Below are positions 27,067 through 34,839 of a stretch of DNA of 64,000 bases, piece by piece. The stretch is taken from contig NZ_JAOCAH010000012.1 of assembly GCF_029839275.1 (NCBI RefSeq), positions 62,001 through 126,000 on the forward strand, given 5' to 3'. The notes beneath the pieces were generated by a model. That model was not told where the DNA came from and searched no databases. It saw nothing but the letters and a program-made list of their open reading frames with translations. The stretch's first letter is position 1. Each line of letters starts with the position of its first letter. The stretch comes from Pseudomonas sp. GD03944 (GTDB lineage: Bacteria; Pseudomonadota; Gammaproteobacteria; Pseudomonadales; Pseudomonadaceae). The position numbers and the translations under genes were made by a program.

Positions 27067-28044
27067 TCAGGAGTCGAAGCTGAGGCCTTTGCCCGTCGCG
27101 ACGGCACGCTGGTAGGCGAGGCTGGCGATGGCGGTGTCCTGGGCGCCGGTGCCGGTCAGGTCGCACAGGGTGATCTGCTCGTCCGTGGTGCGACCGGGCC
27201 GCTGGCCGGCGATCACCTGGCCGAGTTCGGCGAACTCGGCGGTGGTATCGACCAGGCCGGCGGCGATGGCGTGGTGCAGCTCGCCCAGCACCCGGGTCTG
27301 GCTCAGGCGGTCGGCGACGTAGGCATCGACCTGCGCCAGCACGGCCGGGGCGATCTCGTTCTTGTGCTCGGCGTCCGAGCCCATGGCGGTGATGTGCAGG
27401 CCGGGGCGCAGGTGCTGCGGCTGGATCAGCGGCTCGCGGCTCGGTGTGGTGGTGATGGCGATGTCGACGCCGTCCAGGGCAGCGTCGATGCTGTCCACGG
27501 CGCGGGCATCATCCAGCTCGGCGGCCATGGCCCGGGCCTTGCCCGCTTCGCGTGCCCAGATGCGCACCTCGCGCACCTCACGCACCAGGCGCAGGGCCTG
27601 CAGCTGCAACCGTGCCTGCTCGCCGGCACCGAGAATGGCGACCACACCAGCATCCTTGCGCGCCAGCCACTTGGCGGCCACGGCACCCGCGGCGGCGGTG
27701 CGCACGGCGGTGAGGTAGCCGTTGTCCAGCAGCAGCGCATCGGCCAGGCCGGTGCGCGCCGAGAACAGCATCATCAGGCCATTGAGGCTGGGCAGGCCGA
27801 GCCTGGGGTTGTCGAAGAAACCGGGGCTGACCTTGATGGCGAAGTGGTCCACCCCCGGCAGGTAGGCAGTCTTCACGTCCACCTCGCCGTTGTGCTCGGG
27901 CACATCCAGACGCAGGATCGGCGGCATGGCCACCGCCGCGGTGGCCAGCAGGCGAAAGGCGTTTTCCACGGTCTCGAGGCTGTCGGTGTCGAGGCCGACG
28001 CAATCGCGCAGGTCGGCCTGGTTGAGAATCAGGGTCTTGGTCAC
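27067..28044 (-). CDS. eutC: Ornithine cyclodeaminase-like protein of hydroxyectoine use
   Basis: A 325-residue member of the ornithine cyclodeaminase/mu-crystallin family with an NAD-binding Rossmann core (GVVAILGAGEQARLQLQAL) and the substrate segment AIKVSPGFFDNPRLGLPSLNG. In ectoine clusters the EutB-EutC pair is proposed to convert hydroxyectoine into ectoine, but the exact reaction of EutC is not firmly established. It follows eutB by 9 bp and precedes doeA, an operon order matching that role. Outside this context the protein would be called alanine or ornithine dehydrogenase-like. Confidence 0.85.
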   Translation of the reverse strand: MTKTLILNQADLRDCVGLDTDSLETVENAFRLLATAAVAMPPILRLDVPEHNGEVDVKTAYLPGVDHFAIKVSPGFFDNPRLGLPSLNGLMMLFSARTGLADALLLDNGYLTAVRTAAAGAVAAKWLARKDAGVVAILGAGEQARLQLQALRLVREVREVRIWAREAGKARAMAAELDDARAVDSIDAALDGVDIAITTTPSREPLIQPQHLRPGLHITAMGSDAEHKNEIAPAVLAQVDAYVADRLSQTRVLGELHHAIAAGLVDTTAEFAELGQVIAGQRPGRTTDEQITLCDLTGTGAQDTAIASLAYQRAVATGKGLSFDS

Positions 28045-28053
28045 GGGCTTTCC

Positions 28054-29025
28054 TCAGGCGTCTGCGCCGTTGAGCACCCGCAGGTGCTGGTCGATGTCCA
28101 CGTTGCGGCCGCTGATCACCACCACCACAGGGCCGCGGGGTTCGATCAGGCCGTCGAGCAGGGCGGCGATGCCGACGGCCGCCGCGCCTTCCACCACCAG
28201 CCGCTCCTCGCGGTAGGCGTGGCGCATGCCGGCGGCGATGGCCGGTTCGTCGAGCAGGTGCACCTGGTCGCAGCATTCACGGGTGATCGCCAGGGTGTAG
28301 CGGTTGTCCAGGCCAATGCCGCCGCCGAGGGAGTCCGCCAGGGTGGCCAGCTCTTCCACCTCCACCGGCTCACCGGCCTCGAGGCTGGCGTGCATGGCCG
28401 CACCACGGCGCATGCTGATGCCGTGGGTGCGGATCGCCGGGCTGGCCGCCTTGATCGCCAGCGCCACGCCGGCGAACAGGCCACCACCGGACAACGGCAC
28501 CAGCACCTCGCAGACATCCGGGCACTGTTCGAGAATCTCCAGGCCCAGGCTGCCCTGGCCGGCGATGATGTGCGGGTGGTCGAAGGCAGGCAGGAAGGTC
28601 GCGCCCTGCTCCCGGGCAATCCGCTCGGCCTCGACCTGGGCGTCGTCCTGGCTGCGCCCGACAATGCGCACCTCGGCACCCAGCTCGCGGATCGCCAGCA
28701 CCTTGTTCTGGGGCACCAGCTCGGACAGGCAAACGATCGCCTTCACCCCCTGCTGCGCGGCCGCATGGGCCAGCGCGCGGCCGTGGTTGCCGGTGGACGC
28801 GGTGACCACGCCCAGGCGCTTCTGCTCTGCACTCAACTGGGCGATGGCATTGCTCGCACCGCGCAGCTTGAAGCTACCGGTGGTCTGCTGCGATTCCAGC
28901 TTGAGCCACACCGGCACACCGAGCCGACGGCTCAGGCTGGGCGAATGCTCCAGCGGCGTCTGGCGCACCAGGCCGGCAATACGCTGGCGAGCCTGGAGCA
29001 GGTCATCGAACGGGATGGAGGGCAT
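28054..29025 (-). CDS. eutB: Threonine-dehydratase-like PLP enzyme of hydroxyectoine use
   Basis: A 323-residue fold-type II PLP enzyme. The start at 29025 (MPSIPFDDLLQARQRIAG) is preferred to an ATG at 29034 because a GGA lies about 12 bases upstream of it and none is properly placed for the other. The PLP lysine is in TTGSFKLRGASNAI, and the phosphate-binding glycine loop is VPLSGGGLFAGVALAI. Serine/threonine dehydratases share this fold, but in ectoine clusters the homologue is EutB, thought to eliminate water from hydroxyectoine. It is the first gene of the run eutB-eutC-doeA-doeB-doeX. Confidence 0.85.
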   Translation of the reverse strand: MPSIPFDDLLQARQRIAGLVRQTPLEHSPSLSRRLGVPVWLKLESQQTTGSFKLRGASNAIAQLSAEQKRLGVVTASTGNHGRALAHAAAQQGVKAIVCLSELVPQNKVLAIRELGAEVRIVGRSQDDAQVEAERIAREQGATFLPAFDHPHIIAGQGSLGLEILEQCPDVCEVLVPLSGGGLFAGVALAIKAASPAIRTHGISMRRGAAMHASLEAGEPVEVEELATLADSLGGGIGLDNRYTLAITRECCDQVHLLDEPAIAAGMRHAYREERLVVEGAAAVGIAALLDGLIEPRGPVVVVISGRNVDIDQHLRVLNGADA

Positions 29026-29119
29026 GGCGCACATTCCGTGAAGAGGTGCGACCGAGTGTATGAGCGGGAAATTGAGCGGCTGAATGTACTAGGACGATTT
29101 TTTGTTCGGCTTGCTGCAA

Positions 29120-29599
29120 GCGCGTGCCCGTAGGGTGGATCACGCTTCACCGATCCACCGCAGCGGTGGACGTGAAGAGCGACGTCCACCCTACAGCGCG
29201 TCCCGAATCTGTACTCGCCCGTGGGAGGGGCTTTAGCCGCGAAAGCCTTGAAAGCATCGCCACTGAAGCGCCTCCCACAAGCGCGTGCCGTAGGGTGGAT
29301 CACGCTTCACCGATCCACTGCAGCGGTGGACGTGAAGAGCGACGTCCACCCTACAGCGCGTCCCGAATCTGTCCTCACCTGTGGGAGGGGCTTTAGCCGC
29401 GACTGCCTTGAAAGCATCGCCGCTGAAGCGCCTCCCACAAGCGGGTGCCTTTAGGTGATCACGCTTACCGATCCACTAAAAAAGTGGTGGACGTGAAGAG
29501 CGACGTCCACCCTAAAGCGCGTCCCGAATCTGTCCTCACCCGTGGGAGGAGTTTTAGCCGCGACTGCCTTGAAAGCATCGCCGCTGAAGCGCCTCCCAC
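29120..29599. repeat. Three tandem copies of a 160-bp intergenic repeat
   Basis: The 589-bp gap between enuR and eutB consists largely of three head-to-tail copies: 29120-29280, 29281-29440 and 29441-29599. Each unit contains a GTAGGGTGGATCACGC ... GACGTCCACCCTAC palindrome, the phrase GCGTCCCGAATCTGT, and a GTGGGAGGGGCTTTAGCCGC ... GAAGCGCCTCCCAC REP-like palindrome. Copies one and two are nearly identical; copy three has lost bases in its first palindrome (TTTAGGTGATCACGC) and gained AAAAAA. No gene is present. The hairpins could insulate enuR from the eutB operon or stabilise RNA ends. Confidence 0.9.
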
Positions 29600-29614
29600 G
29601 GGGCAGCCGGCAGG

Positions 29615-31012
29615 CTAGAAGTCGTGAACCTTGGGGTATTGGCCGAACACGTCGCGCACCACCTGCACACCCTGGCGCATTTTCGCTTCACTGCACTCGG
29701 CGCCCACGCACAGGCGCACGGCGCGGGGCCGGGGCATGCCCGGCGGGATGAAGGGATCGGGCAGGGTCAGCGCCACGTTGCGGCGGCGCAGTTCGCGCAG
29801 CAGGCCGTCGATCTCCCAGCCGTCGGGCACCCGCAACCAGCTGTTGAGCGAGTAGGGGTGGCTGCCGATCAAGTGTTCGCCCAGCGCCTGCTCCACCAGC
29901 GCCTGACGGTTGGCCAGGAGCTGGCGCTGCAGTTGCACCAGGTCCTCGGCTTCGCCGGAGTCGATCCAGCGCGCCGCCACTTCGCCCATCAGCGAGGTGG
30001 CCATCCAGCTGTTCACCCGCAGGATGCTTTCGGTGCGCAACGCCAGGCGCTTGGGCATCACCAGGTAGCCGATGCGCAGGCCGGTAAGCACCGACTTGGT
30101 CATGCTGGTGCAGTAGAACGACAGCTCCGGCGCATAGTGGCTCAGCGGCCGCGTGGCCTGCTGGCCGGCGAGCAGCGGGCCGTAGACGTCATCCTCGATG
30201 ATGTACACGCCATAGCGCCGGGCAATCTCGGCGATCTCCCGGCGGCGCTCGTCGGGCATCAGTGCGCTGGTGGGATTATTCAGGTTGGGTGTGCAGACCA
30301 GCGCGGTGATCCGCTCGTTGCCGCACATGTCCTCGAAGTGCTCGGGGTTGAGGCCGTAGCGGTCCATCTCCAGGCCCTTGAGGGTGAAGCCGAGTACCTG
30401 CGAGCTGCCAATGGCGCCGTGGTCGGTCAGGCCTTCGCAGAGCACCACGTCATCCGGCCCGGCCAGCGTGGCCAGGGCGAGGAAGATCGCATGGGCGGCG
30501 CCGTTGGTCAGCAGCACGTCCTCGATGCCGACATCCATGCCCAGGCGCGCCAGCCAGCGCACCGCCGCGTCGCGCTGGTGTTCCAGGCCGGCAATCGGGC
30601 GAAAAGCGTGAATCCACGGCTGGTCCGGCTCCTGCGCCAGCTCCAGGCAGGTCTGTCGCCACAGCCGGTCATGCTCGGCGGTGTGCAGGATGCGCGCATT
30701 GGAGAAATCCATCAGCGCTTGCTCGTCGCGGTCGAGCATCGAGGTGGCGACCCGCTCGCTGGTGCGCCGCGACACGAAACTGCCACGCCCCACCTCGCAA
30801 CGCACCCGGCCCTGGCGCTCCAGCTCCTTGTAGGCGTTGGTCACGGTCTGCACGCTGATGCCGAGCGCATCGGACACCTGGCGCTGCGGGGGCAGCCGCT
30901 GGCCGTCGCTCAGGGTACCCTGTTCGATGTCGGTGGTGATCGCCTGGACCAGGAGCTTGTACTTCGATTCACCCTGACGCGCATTGCCCAGGGCGTTCTT
31001 CCAGTTCTGCAT
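29615..31012 (-). CDS. enuR: MocR/GntR-type regulator of ectoine genes
   Basis: A 465-residue chimera of an N-terminal GntR winged helix (RQVSDALGISVQTVTNAYKELE) and a C-terminal class-I aminotransferase domain (about 110-465). The PLP-binding lysine is in CTSMTKSVLTGLRIGYL. EnuR proteins carry PLP and sense acetyl-diaminobutyrate to relieve repression of ectoine uptake and degradation genes. The position, divergent from ehuB by 253 bp and upstream of eutB, supports that role over PdxR- or GabR-type members. The gap to eutB holds three repeats, so the two may be transcribed separately. Confidence 0.87.
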   Translation of the reverse strand: MQNWKNALGNARQGESKYKLLVQAITTDIEQGTLSDGQRLPPQRQVSDALGISVQTVTNAYKELERQGRVRCEVGRGSFVSRRTSERVATSMLDRDEQALMDFSNARILHTAEHDRLWRQTCLELAQEPDQPWIHAFRPIAGLEHQRDAAVRWLARLGMDVGIEDVLLTNGAAHAIFLALATLAGPDDVVLCEGLTDHGAIGSSQVLGFTLKGLEMDRYGLNPEHFEDMCGNERITALVCTPNLNNPTSALMPDERRREIAEIARRYGVYIIEDDVYGPLLAGQQATRPLSHYAPELSFYCTSMTKSVLTGLRIGYLVMPKRLALRTESILRVNSWMATSLMGEVAARWIDSGEAEDLVQLQRQLLANRQALVEQALGEHLIGSHPYSLNSWLRVPDGWEIDGLLRELRRRNVALTLPDPFIPPGMPRPRAVRLCVGAECSEAKMRQGVQVVRDVFGQYPKVHDF

Positions 31013-31265
31013 CGACGGTATCCATCTGGCGGCTGGCAGCGCACAGCATCCCGCGCGAGGCGCGGCGATTCAATTGTCCTAGTGCAATGCCGCAGCCAAA
31101 AAAGCCTTTGTATGCTCGAACCCAGGGTGGAAAAAAAGGTGCCCACTCGGCACCCCACAACAACTACCCACCCGGCGCCACGCGGCGCCCAACGCGCTTG
31201 ATTCACCTGCCTCCTAACACATCACGCCGCCAACGGCGGACTACAAGAAACAGGAGAACACCAAG

Positions 31266-32108
31266 ATGAGTAGCGTTACCCCACCTCGTTTTCGCCACCT
31301 CGCGCTGGCCTGCGGTCTGCTCGCCGCCAGCACCCTGGCCCAGGCCTCGACCCTGGACAAGATCAAGGACAGCGGTAGCGTACGCATCGGCTACGCCAAC
31401 GAAACACCGTTCGCCTACACCGCCCTCGACGGCAAGGTCACTGGCGAGTCCCCGGAAATCGTCACCAAGATCTTCGAGCGCATGGGCGCGCAGAAGATCA
31501 ACCCGGTGCTCACCGAATGGGGCTCGCTGATCCCTGGTCTGCGCGCCAGCCGCTTCGACCTGATCGCCGCCGGCATGTACATCACCCCCGAGCGCTGCAA
31601 ACAAGTGCTGTTCACCGACCCGCACTACCAGTTGCCCGACACCCTGCTGGTGGCCAGTGGCAATCCGAAGAACCTCGGCAGCTATGACGACATCGCCAAG
31701 AGCGGCGCCAAGGTGGCGATCATGTCCGGCACGGTGAACCTGGGCTACGCCCGCAACGCAGGGATCAAGGATTCGCAGATCCTCCAGGTGCCCGACACCA
31801 CCGCGCAGCTGCAGGCCGTGCGCAGCGGCCGCGCCGATGCCGCGGTCGGCACCCAGCTGACCATGAAGGGCCTGGCGGAGAAGGGCGGCGACAAGGTCGA
31901 AGCTATTGCCGACTTCAAGGACGACCCGGCCCACACCGGCTACGGTGCCCTGGCGTTCCGCCCGGAAGACAAGGACCTGCGCGACGCGGTCAATGCCGAG
32001 CTGAAAAAGTGGATCGGCAGCGAAGAGCACCTGGCCACGGTCAAACCCTTCGGCTTCGACCAGTCGAACATCACCGAGAAGACCGCCGCCGAGCTGTGCG
32101 GCCAGTGA
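31266..32108 (+). CDS. ehuB: Ectoine/hydroxyectoine ABC transporter substrate-binding protein
   Basis: A 280-residue periplasmic binding protein of the polar amino-acid family. The signal peptide (MSSVTPPRFRHLALACGLLA and onward) is cut after LAQA, residue 27. The mature part has GSVRIGYANETPFAYTALDG and the ligand-pocket region ASRFDLIAAGMYITPERCKQVLFTDP. It opens the ehuBCDA operon next to the ectoine-degradation genes, which fixes the likely ligand. A clear AGGAG lies 9 bases before the ATG. The 253-bp upstream gap to divergent enuR should contain both promoters; I could not identify a confident operator there. Confidence 0.92.
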   Translation: MSSVTPPRFRHLALACGLLAASTLAQASTLDKIKDSGSVRIGYANETPFAYTALDGKVTGESPEIVTKIFERMGAQKINPVLTEWGSLIPGLRASRFDLIAAGMYITPERCKQVLFTDPHYQLPDTLLVASGNPKNLGSYDDIAKSGAKVAIMSGTVNLGYARNAGIKDSQILQVPDTTAQLQAVRSGRADAAVGTQLTMKGLAEKGGDKVEAIADFKDDPAHTGYGALAFRPEDKDLRDAVNAELKKWIGSEEHLATVKPFGFDQSNITEKTAAELCGQ

Positions 32109-32187
32109 ATCGCTGAGCAGTCCCGCACGCGGTGGGTTACGCGTGCGGGTTCACCAGATGGCCGCGAGGCCCTGATCGGTGTGAGTT

Positions 32188-32847
32188 ATGAATGAATTGA
32201 TCCCCCTTCTCCTGCAGGGCGCCTGGGTCACCATCCAGGTGACCTTCTGGGGCTCGCTGCTGGCGATCGTATCCGCCGTGCTCGCCGCCCTCGGACGGCT
32301 GTCGCCGATCCGTCCGCTGCGCTGGCTGTCCATCGTCTACATCGAAATCTTCCGTGGCACCTCGCTGCTGGTACAGCTGTTCTGGCTGTACTTCGTGCTG
32401 CCGATGCCGCCGTTCAACATCGAGATGAGCGCCTTCATGGTGGCCGTGGTCGGCCTTGGCCTGCACATCGGCGCGTACGGTGCCGAAGTCATGCGCGGGG
32501 CGATCCGCTCGGTGCCCAAGGGCCAGTACGAGGCCGCCCTGGCGCTGAACATGACGCCCCTGGCGCGCTTTCGCCGGATCATCCTGCCGCAGGCCCTGCT
32601 GGCGGCGATCCCGCCCGGCACCAACCTGCTGATCGAGCTGCTGAAGAACACCTCGCTGGTGTCGCTGATCACCCTGTCCGACCTGGCGTTCCGCGCCCGG
32701 CAACTGGACCAGGCAACCTTCATGACCCTGGAAATCTTCGCCATGGCCCTGCTGATGTACTTCGTCATGGCCCAGGCGATCAACCTCGGCATGCGCCTGC
32801 TGGAGCGTCGCCTCGCCCGGGGCCGGATGCAGGGAGGCCTGTCATGA
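32188..32847 (+). CDS. ehuC: Ectoine/hydroxyectoine ABC transporter permease
   Basis: A 219-residue inner-membrane permease of the His/Glu/Gln/Arg family with about five helices. The cytoplasmic EAA loop that docks the ATPase is present (EAALALNMTPLARFRRIILP). It follows ehuB by 79 bp and overlaps ehuD by 4 bases. It forms the translocation pore with EhuD. Confidence 0.9.
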   Translation: MNELIPLLLQGAWVTIQVTFWGSLLAIVSAVLAALGRLSPIRPLRWLSIVYIEIFRGTSLLVQLFWLYFVLPMPPFNIEMSAFMVAVVGLGLHIGAYGAEVMRGAIRSVPKGQYEAALALNMTPLARFRRIILPQALLAAIPPGTNLLIELLKNTSLVSLITLSDLAFRARQLDQATFMTLEIFAMALLMYFVMAQAINLGMRLLERRLARGRMQGGLS

Positions 32848-33506
32848 ATTTCTTCGACTGGCAGTTCGCCTGGAGCATCCTTCCGGACCTGCTGCGCGCC
32901 TCGCTGAACACCGTGATCATCACCCTGGCCGGCTTCGCCATCGCCGTGGTGCTCGGCCTACTGCTGGCCATCGCCCGTCGCAGCCGGCATGCCTGGCTGT
33001 CCTGGCCGGTGGCCGGGCTGATCGAGTTCATCCGCAGCACGCCACTGTTGATCCAGGTGTACTTCCTGTTCTACGTGTTCCCCAACTACGGCCTGAACCT
33101 CACCGCGCTGCAGGCCGGCATCCTCGGTATCGCCCTGCATTACGCCTGCTACACCGCCGAGGTCTACCGCGCCGGCCTGGATGCCGTGCCACGCGGCCAG
33201 TGGGAAGCGGTCACGGCGCTGAACATGGCGCCGACCACCGCGTACCGCGACATCATCCTGCCCCAGGCGCTGCGGCCGATCCTCCCGGCGCTGGGCAATT
33301 ACCTGGTGGCCATGCTCAAGGACACCCCGGTGCTGTCGGCCATCACCGTGGTGGAAATCATGCAGCAGGCCAAGAACATCGGCTCCGAGAGCTTCCGCTA
33401 CCTCGAACCCATCACCCTGGTCGGCCTGTTCTTCCTGCTGCTCAGCCTGGCCCTGGCCTGGTGCGTGCGCCGCCTCGAAGACCGCATGGAGTTGAAACCG
33501 CAATGA
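32844..33506 (+). CDS. ehuD: Ectoine/hydroxyectoine ABC transporter permease
   Basis: A 220-residue permease paralogous to EhuC, with the EAA loop EAVTALNMAPTTAYRDIILP and five predicted helices. Its start overlaps the ehuC stop (ATGA) and an in-frame ATG of the next reading frame overlaps its own stop in the same way, so the operon is translationally coupled. Confidence 0.9.
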   Translation: MNFFDWQFAWSILPDLLRASLNTVIITLAGFAIAVVLGLLLAIARRSRHAWLSWPVAGLIEFIRSTPLLIQVYFLFYVFPNYGLNLTALQAGILGIALHYACYTAEVYRAGLDAVPRGQWEAVTALNMAPTTAYRDIILPQALRPILPALGNYLVAMLKDTPVLSAITVVEIMQQAKNIGSESFRYLEPITLVGLFFLLLSLALAWCVRRLEDRMELKPQ

Positions 33507-33565
33507 CCACACTCTCCAGTCCCACCTTCGACCTCACTTCGTCCGCCCACGCCGGGAGTACGCCC

Positions 33566-34345
33566 ATGTCTCAGCCCATCGTCCGCTTCGACAACGTGAC
33601 CAAGCGTTACGGCAACTTCACCTGCCTGAACAACCTCAACCTGGAGGTGAACGAGGGCGAAAAGGTCGCCATCATCGGCCCCAGCGGCTCGGGCAAATCC
33701 ACCCTGCTGCGTGCATTGATGACCCTGGAAACCATCGACGAAGGGGTAATCATGGTCGATGCCGAGCCCCTGACTCACATGCCCGGACGCAACGGCAAAC
33801 TGGTACGCGCCAGCGCCAGCCACCAGCGCCGGGTGCGCGGCAAGATCGGCATGGTGTTCCAATCCTTCAACCTGTTCCCGCACATGAGCGCGCTGCAGAA
33901 CGTCATCGAAGCGCCGATCCAGGTGCTGGGCATGAAGAAGCAGGAAGCCACGGAGCGGGCCAAGGAGCTGCTCGACCTGGTCGGCCTGGGCGAGAAGATG
34001 GGCCACTACCCCTCGCAACTCTCAGGCGGCCAGCAGCAGCGCGTGGCGATTGCCCGGGCCCTGGCCATGCGCCCCAAGGTGATGCTGTTCGACGAAGTGA
34101 CCTCGGCGCTCGACCCCGAGTTGTGCGGCGAAGTGCTCAACGTGATCCGCCGCCTGGGCAGCGAGCACAACCTGACCATGCTGATGGTCACCCACCAGAT
34201 GGGCTTCGCCAAGGAATTCGCCGACCGGGTGTGCTTCTTCCACCAGGGCCGCATCCACGAACAGGGCACGCCCGCCGAACTGTTCGGCAACCCACAGGAA
34301 GAACGGACCCAGAGCTTCCTCAGCGCGGTGAACGAGGCGCACTGA
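33566..34345 (+). CDS. ehuA: Ectoine/hydroxyectoine ABC transporter ATP-binding protein
   Basis: ATPase subunit of the Ehu importer, with Walker A (GPSGSGKST), the ABC signature (LSGGQQQRVAIARAL) and Walker B (VMLFDEVTSALDP), all intact. I chose the ATG at 33566 because GGGAG lies 7 bases upstream and family similarity starts at SQPIVRFDNVTKRYG, giving 259 residues. The alternative ATG at 33503 overlaps the ehuD stop and adds 21 residues; it cannot be excluded. It closes the ehuBCDA operon. The next gene is convergent, 8 bp away. Confidence 0.92.
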   Translation: MSQPIVRFDNVTKRYGNFTCLNNLNLEVNEGEKVAIIGPSGSGKSTLLRALMTLETIDEGVIMVDAEPLTHMPGRNGKLVRASASHQRRVRGKIGMVFQSFNLFPHMSALQNVIEAPIQVLGMKKQEATERAKELLDLVGLGEKMGHYPSQLSGGQQQRVAIARALAMRPKVMLFDEVTSALDPELCGEVLNVIRRLGSEHNLTMLMVTHQMGFAKEFADRVCFFHQGRIHEQGTPAELFGNPQEERTQSFLSAVNEAH

Positions 34346-34353
34346 GGCGCGTA

Positions 34354-34623
34354 TCAATCCTCGAGGAGAAACCGCAGGCCGGCGCCCTCGGCGTCGGCCC
34401 GCATCACTTCCATCTGCAGCACCGGCGCCTCGATCGGCAGGTCCTGCACCTGGCCAGTGACCCAGGTGCCCTGGGGCAGCGCCGCCAGATCCGGGTGTTT
34501 GACGTACACCCCGCCATCGGACAGGTCACGCGTCTGCGCCACCACCTCGCCAAAGCTCGGGTGACAGATCTTGATCCGGCATTTCATCGGCGTACGCGGG
34601 TGTTGGCGCTGATTCGAGGACAT
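34354..34623 (-). CDS. Single-domain PilZ protein
   Basis: An 89-residue PilZ protein, a probable cyclic-di-GMP receptor. The start at 34623 (MSSNQRQHPRTPMKCRI) is chosen because the RxxxR-type motif (RQHPRTP, residues 6-12) is at the N-terminus and the D-x-S-x-x-G motif follows (DLSDGGVYV). These residues contact c-di-GMP in the family. A homologue occupies the same place beside the lauroyl acyltransferase gene in P. aeruginosa. An ATG at 34770 would place the terminator at 34695 inside the coding sequence and is rejected. Confidence 0.85.
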   Translation of the reverse strand: MSSNQRQHPRTPMKCRIKICHPSFGEVVAQTRDLSDGGVYVKHPDLAALPQGTWVTGQVQDLPIEAPVLQMEVMRADAEGAGLRFLLED

Positions 34624-34694
34624 GGACAAAGCGATCCTTGGCAGGTGGTGTGCCGTTAATAGCGCAAATTTTCGCCAAGGCCCAGCCATAAGCG

Positions 34695-34721
34695 AAAAAA
34701 GCGCCGGTGCGGGCGCTTTTT
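34695..34721 (-). terminator. Rho-independent terminator
   Basis: GCGCC (34701-34705) / GGCGC (34712-34716) stem flanked by an A-run before and a T-run after, so it can act in both directions. On the minus strand it lies past the acyltransferase gene and ahead of pilZ. Confidence 0.75.
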
Positions 34722-34752
34722 CGGGATTCGCAGAAGGGGCTTGAAAAGCTCC

Positions 34753-34797
34753 GTAGGGTGGATCACGCACACACCGTGGGAGGCGCTTCAGCGGCGA
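34753..34797. repeat. Hybrid REP-like element
   Basis: GTAGGGTGGATCACGC (34753-34768) followed by GTGGGAGGCGCTTCAGCGGCGA (34776-34797). Both pieces are also found in the triple repeat at 29120-29599. It sits between the acyltransferase stop and its terminator. Confidence 0.6.
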
Positions 34798-34839
34798 TGC
34801 GTTCAGGGGACTCCTCGAACAGGGCGCGACAGCCCGCCA

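Noticed and set aside
25969-29133. A plus-strand reading frame of about 1054 codons opposite doeA, eutC and eutB
   Set aside because: Shadow of the minus-strand ectoine genes; composition is typical of the complementary third-position GC frame.
29141-29454. Small plus-strand frames in the repeat array with repeated peptide segments
   Set aside because: They arise only from translating the tandem non-coding repeats and have no ribosome sites.
29120-29599. Possible CRISPR array because of regular repeats
   Set aside because: Units are about 160 bp, internally palindromic and contiguous, with no spacers of constant length and no cas genes in the window.
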